DNA from: an uncultured Bacilli bacterium
GTDB taxonomy: Bacteria; Bacillota_I; Bacilli_A; RF39; UBA660
Direction of reading: 5' to 3'
Assembly (NCBI GenBank): GCA_947623845.1
Contig: CANQHM010000057.1
Coordinates: 1 to 6,374, forward strand
Length of the DNA: 6,374 nucleotides
The notes below the pieces were generated by a model. It searched no databases, was not told where the DNA came from, and saw nothing but the letters and a program-made list of their open reading frames with translations. Made by a program: the position numbers and the translations under genes. The stretch's first letter is position 1. The number at the start of each line of letters is the position of its first letter. Shown in pieces: positions 1 through 5,890 of the stretch.

Positions 1-839
1 TTAGATAATAAAGCACCGGATAACCAAGTAGAAGTTAAACCATGATCTATATAAATAAGTTGTCCAGACATATAAGAACAAATATTACTACCAATTACTA
101 CTAATGGATAACCCATTTGTTCAGGGGTTGCAGTATACCCATTCCAACTATTTAAGAAGATATTAGAAATCATTTCTTCCCCTTCTTTTTCCTCCCCTTT
201 AGGACTAGTTGATTTATTAAAGTCAGAAGTTAAACCGGTAATTGTATCCCCAGGATTAATCGCATTAATTCTTATATATTTCGAAATAAATTCTTTACTC
301 ATACATTTACTAACAACATAACTTTCTAAACATTGTTTAGCAAAGACATAAGCACTCTTAATTAAATCAGGGTGTTCTTCATACCATTTCATTGCCGTAT
401 CCCAGTCATTAATATTAATAACTTCTAAACACTTATTATACACTTGCTCCCAACCGAATCCTCCTACGGAAGATATAATGGAAACCGAAGCATGTTCACT
501 TAATCTTGGAAGTAAATTATCAATCATATATTTTTGACTATAGAAATTTACTTGTTGTACCTTTAATTCATTTCCTGGAAAAGCGGCGATACCATGACAA
601 GTGAAGATGGCATCAATTTGTTCTGGTAGATCACTTAATACTTTATCGATTTCTTCTTTTTTACTTAAATCAGCTTGATAAGCTTTTTTAACTGGTAACT
701 CTATAGGATTAATATCAATAGCATAAACATTAGCTCCTAATTCGATTAATAACTCGGTAGCACTTTTACTCATTCCGGAAGCCGAACCCGTAATTACGAC
801 ATTTTTACCCTCGTAACCAAATAATTTTTTTAAATCCAT
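1..839 (-). CDS. Short-chain dehydrogenase/reductase, 3-alpha-hydroxysteroid dehydrogenase-like (3' end cut by window)
   Basis: This is a predicted cytoplasmic NAD(P)-dependent oxidoreductase with a Rossmann fold. 279 codons are visible and the frame is still open at base 1, so the C-terminus lies outside the window. Seen in the sequence: the nucleotide loop TGSASGMS at residues 17-24, an acidic residue D42 closing beta-2 (AID), which favours NAD over NADP, ADLS at 56-59, VNF at 97-99 with the catalytic Asn98, tandem serines S123/S124 (IISSVGG), Y164-V-F-A-K168 as the YxxxK pair, and NPG at 195-197. The roughly 40 residues between the catalytic Ser and Tyr are much longer than the usual dozen or so. 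This long insert and the ADLS...VN pattern resemble the Comamonas 3-alpha-HSD/carbonyl reductase and coniferyl-alcohol dehydrogenase group. The last Gly of TGxxxGxG is Ser24. The true substrate is unknown. The start is chosen because AAGGAG lies 11 nt upstream. The gene is divergent from the GH3 gene. Confidence 0.88.
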   Translation of the reverse strand, partial: MDLKKLFGYEGKNVVITGSASGMSKSATELLIELGANVYAIDINPIELPVKKAYQADLSKKEEIDKVLSDLPEQIDAIFTCHGIAAFPGNELKVQQVNFYSQKYMIDNLLPRLSEHASVSIISSVGGFGWEQVYNKCLEVININDWDTAMKWYEEHPDLIKSAYVFAKQCLESYVVSKCMSKEFISKYIRINAINPGDTITGLTSDFNKSTSPKGEEKEGEEMISNIFLNSWNGYTATPEQMGYPLVVIGSNICSYMSGQLIYIDHGLTSTWLSGALLS

Positions 840-853
840 TTTATATAACTCTC

Positions 854-872
854 CTTACAATTAAATTGTAAG
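854..872. promoter_or_regulatory. Perfect 19-bp inverted repeat overlapping the SDR ribosome-binding site
   Basis: CTTACAATT-A-AATTGTAAG forms two perfect 9-bp arms around one base. On the minus strand the last three bases of the repeat, AAG, are also the first bases of the AAGGAG ribosome site (851-856) of the SDR gene. It could be an operator for a dimeric repressor, since it lies in the short 5' leader, or an RNA hairpin that hides the ribosome site. No regulator gene is visible in the window. The sequence is certain; the role is inferred. Confidence 0.55.
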
Positions 873-944
873 TCCAAAGATTAAATTATGCAATTTAAAA
901 TAATTTTTAGTTGACACTTATTAACTTGACAAATTTTTTAATCC

Positions 945-958
945 TTTTTTGTTAGAAT
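945..958 (+). promoter_or_regulatory. Extended -10 promoter of the GH3 lipoprotein gene
   Basis: A T6 tract (945-950) runs into TGTTAGAAT (950-958), which is an extended -10 element (TG-n-TAGAAT). Transcription would start near 965 and leave a leader of about 23 nt that keeps the AAGGAAGG ribosome site at 973-980 intact. A TTGACA at 926-931 is 21 bp from this -10, too far for a standard -35, so the extended -10 is the main support. The nearer TATAAT at 963-968 would start transcripts inside the ribosome site and is less likely. Confidence 0.5.
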
Positions 959-987
959 GTTTTATAATATAAAAGGAAGGTAAAGAT

Positions 988-2166
988 ATGAAAAAAGTTA
1001 TTAATAGTTTATTAGTGTTTATTTTATTAATTAGTATCGTAGGTTGTGATAAAAATACCAAACAACCAGAAGAAGAACCACCAGAAATAAAAGAAGAAGA
1101 ACCACCAGAAGAAGAAATTATAGAAGAATCTTTAGTTCCCAAAGATTATCAAGATAATGGAATTTTTAAAGATTATTATGAACAAGCTTATGAATTATTA
1201 AATACTTTATCTTTAGAAGAAAAAGTCGCTCAAACATTGTTAGTAAGATATGGAGATGCTTCTCTTTCTGCCCAAGAAAAATATCAATTCGGAGGATTCA
1301 CTTTCTATGCTAAAGATTTTACGGGAAAGACAAAAGAAGAAGTTCTTAAGATGATTACGGATCTAGAAAATGTTTCTAAAATTCCAATACTTACCGCCAT
1401 CGACGAAGAAGGAGGTAAAGTATCACGAATTAGTAGTAATCCTAATTTAGTTAGTGAACCTTTTAAATCACCAAAAGAATTATATGAAGAAGGAGGTTTT
1501 ACGAGGATAGAAGAAGATACGATAAATAAAAGTAAAGTTTTAAACGATCTAAGACTTAACTTAAATTTAGCCCCAGTAGTAGATGTATCTACCAATGAAA
1601 GTGATTATATTTATTCTAGAACTTTAGGACTTCCTACCGATAAAGTAGCGGAATATGCCAAAGTAGTTATTACGGCGAGTAAGAATAGCGGGGTATCTTA
1701 TACTTTAAAACATTTCCCTGGTTATGGAAATAATTTAGATACTCACAAAGAAAGTTCTACTGACATCAAAAGTAAAGAAGCTATTATGGAACAAGATATT
1801 CCCCCTTTTAGAGAAGGAATTAAGGCGGGAGCGGAATGTGTAATGGTTAGCCATAATATCGTGAGTAGTATTGACCGCGAAAATCCCGCTTCGTTATCCC
1901 AAAATATTAATGATGTATTACGTAATGAATTAGGATTTACCGGCATAGTTATTACGGATGATTTAAGTATGAAAGCTTTAGATAGTATTGATAATGTCGA
2001 GGTGAAAGCTTTACTAGCCGGAAATAATATCTTAATTACCACGGATTATGAAAAAAGTTTTACCAATATTATGAATGCTTTACAAGAAGAATTAATTACG
2101 GAAGAAGAATTAAATAAAATTGTTTTTAAAATATTAGCTTGGAAATATTATAAAGGCTTATTGTAA
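988..2166 (+). CDS. GH3-family beta-N-acetylhexosaminidase-like lipoprotein (NagZ-like)
   Basis: This is a predicted surface-anchored glycoside hydrolase of family 3, probably removing terminal beta-linked N-acetylglucosamine from wall fragments. The protein has 392 residues. Residues 1-20 are a lipoprotein signal with lipobox IVGC, so Cys20 would be lipidated by Lgt. Residues 25-50 are a Glu/Pro-rich tether. The rest is one TIM barrel: DEEGGKVSR at 139-147, KHFPGYG at 241-247, the D251-T-H253 dyad that acts as general acid/base in NagZ enzymes, and ITDDLSM at 322-328, where Asp324 should be the nucleophile. The second GH3 domain of beta-glucosidases is absent, which with the D-x-H dyad supports the NagZ type. 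AAGGAAGG 7 nt upstream supports the start. The gene is monocistronic, with its own extended -10 promoter and a terminator right after the stop. Substrate specificity is inferred from motifs only. Confidence 0.92.
   Translation: MKKVINSLLVFILLISIVGCDKNTKQPEEEPPEIKEEEPPEEEIIEESLVPKDYQDNGIFKDYYEQAYELLNTLSLEEKVAQTLLVRYGDASLSAQEKYQFGGFTFYAKDFTGKTKEEVLKMITDLENVSKIPILTAIDEEGGKVSRISSNPNLVSEPFKSPKELYEEGGFTRIEEDTINKSKVLNDLRLNLNLAPVVDVSTNESDYIYSRTLGLPTDKVAEYAKVVITASKNSGVSYTLKHFPGYGNNLDTHKESSTDIKSKEAIMEQDIPPFREGIKAGAECVMVSHNIVSSIDRENPASLSQNINDVLRNELGFTGIVITDDLSMKALDSIDNVEVKALLAGNNILITTDYEKSFTNIMNALQEELITEEELNKIVFKILAWKYYKGLL
1068..1110 (+). repeat. 24-bp direct repeat encoding the Glu/Pro tether of the GH3 lipoprotein
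   Basis: The 19 bases at 1068-1086 recur exactly at 1092-1110, an offset of 24 bp or eight codons. The pair encodes two EEEPPE blocks in the linker between the lipidated Cys20 and the catalytic barrel. It looks like a small in-frame tandem duplication that could vary tether length between strains. Confidence 0.75.
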
Positions 2167-2198
2167 AACCATACTTTTTAGAGTATGGTTTCTTTTTT
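2166..2198 (+). terminator. Rho-independent terminator of the GH3 gene
   Basis: AAACCATACT (2166-2175) pairs with AGTATGGTTT (2182-2191) to give a 10-bp stem with a 6-nt loop, followed by C and T6 (2193-2198). It starts at the last base of the stop codon. On the minus strand the same hairpin is followed by only four T, so it would end lgt transcripts less efficiently, if at all. Confidence 0.88.
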
Positions 2199-3012
2199 AA
2201 TATAATACTTTGTCATTATTTTTATCGTTGTATAGATCTTCAAACTTGCCTTTACGGCTGATAATCATGGTCATTAATAATCCAACGATAAATAAAGCAA
2301 TCGACACGATTTGGGCGACCTTAAAACCACCAAGCATTAAAGAGTCAGTACGAAGTCCTTCAATAAAGAATCTTCCTACTCCATACCACATTAAGTAGAC
2401 CGCCGTCGTTTGCCCTACCTTCGTATATTTAAGACGTCTTACAATTAAGAGAACAATAAATCCTAGTAAACACCATAAGAATTCATAATAGAAAGTGGGA
2501 TGATAATAATTATTTCCTATTTTCATGCCTTCAATAACAAAGTTCGGAATTATTTTTAAATCTTTTAAGGTACTTAAAGCAACTCTAGTTCCATAAGCTT
2601 CTTGATTAAAGAAATTACCCCATCTTCCAATAGCTTGAGCAACAATAAGTCCCGGTACTACTAAATCGGTAATCCTTGAAATTCTTACATGATACTTACG
2701 ACAGTAGATATACAAAGTAAGGAAGCCCGCAATAATCCCCCCATGAATAGCTAAACCACCTTCCCATATTTTAAAGATATCAATTAAATGATCTTTATAT
2801 AAATCAAAACGGAAGATAACATAATAAAGACGAGCTCCTAAGATACCAAATATTATAACCCAGAAAGTTAAATTAAAGATAAAGTCATTATCAATCCCCA
2901 TTCTTTTAGCTTCTCTACTTACTAAAAAATAACAAATACCTACTCCTAAAATAATTAATAAAGTATACCAATGAAGGCTAAAACCACCAATTGTAAAGGC
3001 GACACTATTCAT
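2197..3012 (-). CDS. lgt: Prolipoprotein diacylglyceryl transferase
   Basis: Lgt moves a diacylglyceryl group from phosphatidylglycerol to the lipobox cysteine of prolipoproteins, the first step of lipoprotein maturation in the cytoplasmic membrane. With the start chosen here it has 271 residues, a normal size. Seen: HWY at 14-16, GAR at 59-61, HGG at 90-92, the Lgt signature GRWGNFFNQE at 129-138, and YGVGRFFIEGLRTD at 210-223. Several hydrophobic segments fit the usual seven-helix topology, and the C-terminal tail is charged. A longer frame begins at 3027, but its first codons contain the GGAG ribosome site (3022-3025) that serves the ATG at 3012, and there is no ribosome site before 3027. 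The gene has its own extended -10 promoter just upstream and is convergent with the GH3 lipoprotein gene, a likely substrate. In many Firmicutes lgt follows hprK and uvrA; here the intervening genes differ. Confidence 0.97.
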   Translation of the reverse strand: MNSVAFTIGGFSLHWYTLLIILGVGICYFLVSREAKRMGIDNDFIFNLTFWVIIFGILGARLYYVIFRFDLYKDHLIDIFKIWEGGLAIHGGIIAGFLTLYIYCRKYHVRISRITDLVVPGLIVAQAIGRWGNFFNQEAYGTRVALSTLKDLKIIPNFVIEGMKIGNNYYHPTFYYEFLWCLLGFIVLLIVRRLKYTKVGQTTAVYLMWYGVGRFFIEGLRTDSLMLGGFKVAQIVSIALFIVGLLMTMIISRKGKFEDLYNDKNNDKVLY

Positions 3013-3021
3013 TATTATCAT

Positions 3022-3026
3022 CTCCA
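3022..3026 (-). promoter_or_regulatory. Ribosome-binding site that fixes the lgt start
   Basis: On the minus strand TGGAG is followed after 9 nt by the ATG at 3012-3010. The upstream in-frame ATG at 3027-3025 overlaps this site and would lie almost at the predicted transcription start (around 3028), so it is not a plausible initiation codon. Confidence 0.75.
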
Positions 3027-3033
3027 TACTACT

Positions 3034-3067
3034 TAGTATAACAAAAAAAAGAGTATTTTACTACTCT
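3034..3067 (-). repeat. 34-bp terminator-promoter repeat, copy 1 (upstream of lgt)
   Basis: These 34 bases are identical to 4534-4567, exactly 1500 bp away, and similarity continues to 40 bases with one mismatch (3068). The repeat holds an intrinsic terminator hairpin with its U-tract and the extended -10 of the next minus-strand gene. It is too long and too exact to be chance and brackets the DUF2628-type gene. Confidence 0.92.
3035..3043 (-). promoter_or_regulatory. Extended -10 promoter of lgt
   Basis: Reading the minus strand, TGTTATACT (3043 to 3035) is an extended -10 element, TG-n-TATACT. No -35 match is seen at the right distance because that position is filled by the terminator hairpin. 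The predicted transcription start is near 3028, leaving a short leader with the ribosome site. Confidence 0.6.
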
Positions 3068-3068
3068 T
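3043..3068 (-). terminator. Rho-independent terminator downstream of the DUF2628-type gene
   Basis: On the minus strand AAGAGTA (3068-3062) pairs with TACTCTT (3055-3049) around a 6-nt loop, and the T8 tract runs from 3050 to 3043. The stem is short (7 bp) and AT-rich but the T tract is long. The T tract touches the lgt extended -10. Confidence 0.8.
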
Positions 3069-3085
3069 AAATATTAAAATTTCTT

Positions 3086-3105
3086 ATGTTTCTTCGAAGA
3101 AACAT
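3086..3105. repeat. 20-bp perfect palindrome after the DUF2628-type gene
   Basis: ATGTTTCTTCGAAGAAACAT is its own reverse complement over all 20 bases. It lies between the stop codon at 3137 and the terminator at 3043-3068. As RNA it would fold into a stem of about 8 bp with a TCGA loop. No U-tract follows directly, so it is not itself a typical terminator. It could be a 3' stabilising hairpin, a protein site or a recombination site. Confidence 0.6.
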
Positions 3106-3136
3106 GACCATCTAATAAAACATTATTACTACTTCA

Positions 3137-4510
3137 TTAATTGTTAATCATTTTAATGGTAAAGTCATAATCTATGATACCTTCAGTAACTTCAAATGTA
3201 ACATTATATTTATTACCTTCTACTAAATTTAAATTATTATCAGGATTTATATATTTCATTTTATATTCTATATTATTACTATCTACTAAAGTATAAGTAA
3301 TATAAGTATATGATTCATCATCATTAAATCCTGCTCCAATATTACCAATCTTTTTTAAAGTAAATACACTAGTATATGTCCCTATATTATATAATCCTAT
3401 TTTACTTCTTAATTCTTCTTCACTAGTAATATTACTAATATCTTCATTATTAGATTTTAAATATATTTTATAACTAGTAATAGTTTTACTATTTAAATAA
3501 ATATTTAATTTTATATAATCAGTATAATCATTTAATTTAATAAATAAATCCGAATCATTAACTTTTAACTTATATTTTGTAATATTTCCATCAAAATCTT
3601 TAATAGAAACATCACACTTAGAATTTATACAATTATAATCACTAATACTTACATTTTCTACTAACTTTCCATTAGTTAGAGAACCATTATCATTCACATT
3701 TATGATATCCCAATCACTAATATTTAGGAGGTCTCCAATAAAACTACTAATTCCCAAAATAAGCATTCCTATAGCGATTACTAAGGCGATACCTATTTCG
3801 ATAAGAAAACCTAAGAAAGATTTACCAAAACTAGTACCACCTTTTTTAGCACAAATATTTTTAAGTTCTTCAACACTTTTATCTTGATTAGCTAATTTTA
3901 TTTTAGCTATCTTATTTTTAGCATAATATAGATATATTTTATTAACAAAGAATCCTACGATAATATTAAATAATAGAGTTATAAAATAATTATTTATTAC
4001 ATTTAAGACTACTAAGTTAACAATAAATAGTAAGATGGTGTATAAAAACATTTTACGATAAAACATATATAAAGTTGTAAAGAAAAAACCAGCAAAATTA
4101 AATTCTTTAGTAGTTATTTTTTCATAATTATTTCCAATAAAAGCTTTTAATAATTCTTCATCATTTATAGTAGGAGAAGAAACTTCATTTGGTATTGGTT
4201 GTTCATTTAAAGGAGTTATTTCTTCTTTTTTATCATTATTAGATTCCGTACTTATTGTTTCACTATTATTTATAGGAAAATTATCAAGTGGAGGAGGAGT
4301 AACTGTTTGAACAGGTATAGGTGTATTATTTAACTTTGGTGTTACACTTTGATTAAGTACTCCAGGAGATGAATTTCCGTCTATATTTTGCTTAAAAGAA
4401 TTACTTTCATTTGGTGGGGGAGTAACTCCTAAATTATTATTAGAATTATTAGAAGATGTTTTATTACCATTATTTCCAAAAATATCGTCATAAAGATGAT
4501 TGTTATCCAT
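3137..4510 (-). CDS. DUF2628-like membrane protein with long Asn/Pro/Ser-rich leader and unknown C-terminal domain
   Basis: The function is unknown. The protein has 457 residues. Residues 1-115 are low complexity (Asn, Ser, Pro, Thr, with VTPPP-type blocks) and begin with no signal peptide, so this part is probably cytoplasmic and disordered. Residues 117-215 look like a DUF2628 module: EELLKAFIGNNY, then FNFAGFFFTTLYMFYRKM at 137-154 and hydrophobic segments near 155-171 and 174-195, followed by a basic stretch. Another membrane segment lies near 230-256. Residues 257-457 form a polar, beta-rich looking domain with Cys294 and Cys299, which could form a disulfide if outside the cell; I do not recognise its family. 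AGGAAG 5 nt upstream supports the start. The gene has its own extended -10 promoter and terminator, so it is monocistronic. Codons are more AT-rich and CpG-poor than in lgt or the GH3 gene. The family call is from memory of the motif pattern. Confidence 0.85.
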   Translation of the reverse strand: MDNNHLYDDIFGNNGNKTSSNNSNNNLGVTPPPNESNSFKQNIDGNSSPGVLNQSVTPKLNNTPIPVQTVTPPPLDNFPINNSETISTESNNDKKEEITPLNEQPIPNEVSSPTINDEELLKAFIGNNYEKITTKEFNFAGFFFTTLYMFYRKMFLYTILLFIVNLVVLNVINNYFITLLFNIIVGFFVNKIYLYYAKNKIAKIKLANQDKSVEELKNICAKKGGTSFGKSFLGFLIEIGIALVIAIGMLILGISSFIGDLLNISDWDIINVNDNGSLTNGKLVENVSISDYNCINSKCDVSIKDFDGNITKYKLKVNDSDLFIKLNDYTDYIKLNIYLNSKTITSYKIYLKSNNEDISNITSEEELRSKIGLYNIGTYTSVFTLKKIGNIGAGFNDDESYTYITYTLVDSNNIEYKMKYINPDNNLNLVEGNKYNVTFEVTEGIIDYDFTIKMINN

Positions 4511-4534
4511 AAATACTTCCTACTTTCATTAAAT

Positions 4535-4543
4535 AGTATAACA
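4535..4543 (-). promoter_or_regulatory. Extended -10 promoter of the DUF2628-type gene
   Basis: The minus strand reads TGTTATACT (4543 to 4535), the same element as in front of lgt. Transcription would start near 4528, giving a leader of about 18 nt that includes the AGGAAG ribosome site at 4516-4521. Confidence 0.6.
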
Positions 4544-4567
4544 AAAAAAAGAGTATTTTACTACTCT
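4543..4567 (-). terminator. Rho-independent terminator of the ATPase gene
   Basis: On the minus strand AGAGTA (4567-4562) pairs with TACTCT (4555-4550), followed by the T8 tract (4550-4543). The stem is one pair shorter than in the other copy because base 4568 is A instead of T. Confidence 0.75.
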
Positions 4568-4574
4568 AAAATAA

Positions 4575-5858
4575 TTATGGTTTTAATGCTGTTATAGGAA
4601 TAACATATACTCCATCCGTTCTTTTATAAGCATAATCTATCAAACCACTTATGACACATAAAAATTTTGGTTTAATATCACATGCTTTAGAAAATTTTAT
4701 TAAATTATTAGCAGCTTCATCTAAGGTTCCTACCCCTAATTTAACTTCTATTGCCCCAAAATTTCCATTTCTTAGTTCTACTATAGCATCTACTTCTTCA
4801 CCCGTATTATTATCATGATAATGATATATACGACCACCTAAAAATTCAATATATACTCTTAAATCTCTTATTACTAAAGATTCGAACATAAATCCAAATA
4901 AATTTAAGTCATTAATTAGTTGTTCTTGTTTTAAGCCTAAGACTGCACACGCTAATGATGGATCAATAAAACGTTTTTTAGCAGTTTTACCCACTCTTAC
5001 TTTAGAACGTATTTTAGAAGAATATGGTAATTGTTCTTTAATTAAATGAATATTACTTAAAACATTTAAATAATCTGCTACTGTATTTCTACTTATTTGA
5101 TAATCTTCTTTGGTTGTATAATCTTCTATGTCACTTATAAGTTTTTCATTTGTTACAAGAGTTGATTCATTTCTAGCTAAAGTTCTTAATAGCATACGCA
5201 TTTTTTCTTTATCTCTTACAACTCCATCATAATTAATATCGTGATCTAACACATCTTCAATATAACTTTCTGGTAGACGATAATAATTTTTTCTTTCGTA
5301 TTTTAAACTTGCAGGCCATCCTCCTCTTATAATTAAATCAGCAAATGTTTCTAAGGTAGGTTTACTTTTTAAATTAATTGCTATATCTTTATTATCAAAT
5401 AAATCTCTAAGCGAAACTACCCCTTCTGAATCCTTAGATTCATATAAAGACATTGTATACATATTTAATTTGCATATTCTCCCAGCGCCTGAATGAAATA
5501 TATTTTCTGGCTTAACAGGAACAGATGACCCTGTTAAAATAAATTTACCACTTTTTCCATCTTCATCACATTTTGTTCTTACATCATCCCATATTTCTTC
5601 AATAAATTGCCATTCATCAAGTAGTTCTGGATAATTATTTGTATATATCAATTCTCTATTTATCAAAGCTTTTTGATAATCAGAATTAGGGTTACTTGAT
5701 TTAGTAAGTAAAACTTGAGAATTAGCATGGTTTAAGGCCGTCCAAGTTTTACCACAATACTTTGGTCCCTCTATACTTATTGCTCCGAACATAGATAAAA
5801 GTTCAGTTATTTCATCATCTACCAACCGTTTAGTATAATTTTCTTTAGTTAAAGACAT
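4575..5858 (-). CDS. AAA_14/DUF4143-type ATPase with PD-(D/E)xK-like C-terminus
   Basis: This is a predicted cytoplasmic ATPase of the widespread COG1373-like group, whose cellular role is unsettled. With the start chosen here it has 427 residues, typical of the family. Seen: Walker A GPKYCGKT at 31-38, Walker B LLDEW with D81 and E82, sensor-like ILTGSS at 107-112, HSGAGR at 122-127 with a likely arginine finger R127, then MSLYES typical of the group. Residues from about 210 on match the DUF4143 pattern, including FESLVIRDL. The end carries EVDAI with D357 and, 14 residues on, E371-V-K373, an arrangement like the PD-(D/E)xK nuclease fold seen in many members. A longer frame from 5924 would put the terminator and promoter inside the coding region, whereas AGGAGG lies 7 nt before the ATG at 5858. 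The gene is monocistronic, with no antitoxin-like or nuclease partner visible next to it. Confidence 0.93.
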   Translation of the reverse strand: MSLTKENYTKRLVDDEITELLSMFGAISIEGPKYCGKTWTALNHANSQVLLTKSSNPNSDYQKALINRELIYTNNYPELLDEWQFIEEIWDDVRTKCDEDGKSGKFILTGSSVPVKPENIFHSGAGRICKLNMYTMSLYESKDSEGVVSLRDLFDNKDIAINLKSKPTLETFADLIIRGGWPASLKYERKNYYRLPESYIEDVLDHDINYDGVVRDKEKMRMLLRTLARNESTLVTNEKLISDIEDYTTKEDYQISRNTVADYLNVLSNIHLIKEQLPYSSKIRSKVRVGKTAKKRFIDPSLACAVLGLKQEQLINDLNLFGFMFESLVIRDLRVYIEFLGGRIYHYHDNNTGEEVDAIVELRNGNFGAIEVKLGVGTLDEAANNLIKFSKACDIKPKFLCVISGLIDYAYKRTDGVYVIPITALKP

Positions 5859-5865
5859 GACTATT

Positions 5866-5871
5866 CCTCCT
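5866..5871 (-). promoter_or_regulatory. Ribosome-binding site that fixes the ATPase start
   Basis: A perfect AGGAGG on the minus strand stands 7 nt before the ATG at 5858-5856. This is the strongest ribosome site in the window and excludes the upstream start at 5924. Confidence 0.85.
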
Positions 5872-5881
5872 ATATATTTAA

Positions 5882-5890
5882 ATAATACCA
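5882..5890 (-). promoter_or_regulatory. Extended -10 promoter of the ATPase gene
   Basis: The minus strand reads TGGTATTAT (5890 to 5882), an extended -10 (TG-n-TATTAT) placed directly at the end of the U-tract of the preceding terminator. Transcription would start near 5875, just before the AGGAGG ribosome site, giving a leader of under 20 nt. Confidence 0.55.

Larger units (their letters stand above)
4534..4567 (-). repeat. 34-bp terminator-promoter repeat, copy 2 (upstream of the DUF2628-type gene)
   Basis: This copy is identical to 3034-3067. It ends the ATPase transcript and starts the DUF2628-type transcript. It begins 8 bases after the ATPase stop codon. Confidence 0.92.

Noticed and set aside
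842..877. MerR-type promoter with the 19-bp dyad between -35 TTGGAC and -10 TATATA
   Set aside because: The spacing is about 24 bp, longer than the 19-20 bp of MerR promoters, and the transcript would begin at the start codon.
963..968. Perfect TATAAT just before the GH3 gene, considered as the -10
   Set aside because: Transcription would begin near 975, inside the ribosome site at 973-980, and no -35 lies 16-18 bp upstream. The TGTTAGAAT element fits better.
921..1142. Minus-strand frame of 73 codons rich in serine
   Set aside because: It is antisense to the GH3 signal and Glu/Pro linker; the serines are the reverse reading of GAA-rich codons, and it has no ribosome site.
1305..2042. Two minus-strand frames inside the GH3 gene
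   Set aside because: The opposite strand encodes an intact GH3 barrel with catalytic motifs, so these are shadow frames without ribosome sites.
2210..2398. Plus-strand frame of 62 codons inside lgt
   Set aside because: It overlaps the conserved C-terminal half of lgt in antisense and shows no family features.
3702..3887. Plus-strand frame of 61 codons
   Set aside because: It is antisense to the membrane part of the DUF2628-type gene; its hydrophobic look comes from the complementary codons.
3034..4567. Composite transposon or insertion sequence bounded by the 34-bp repeats
   Set aside because: The repeats are direct, consist of terminator and promoter signals, and the gene between them is not a transposase. 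No inverted ends or target duplications were seen.
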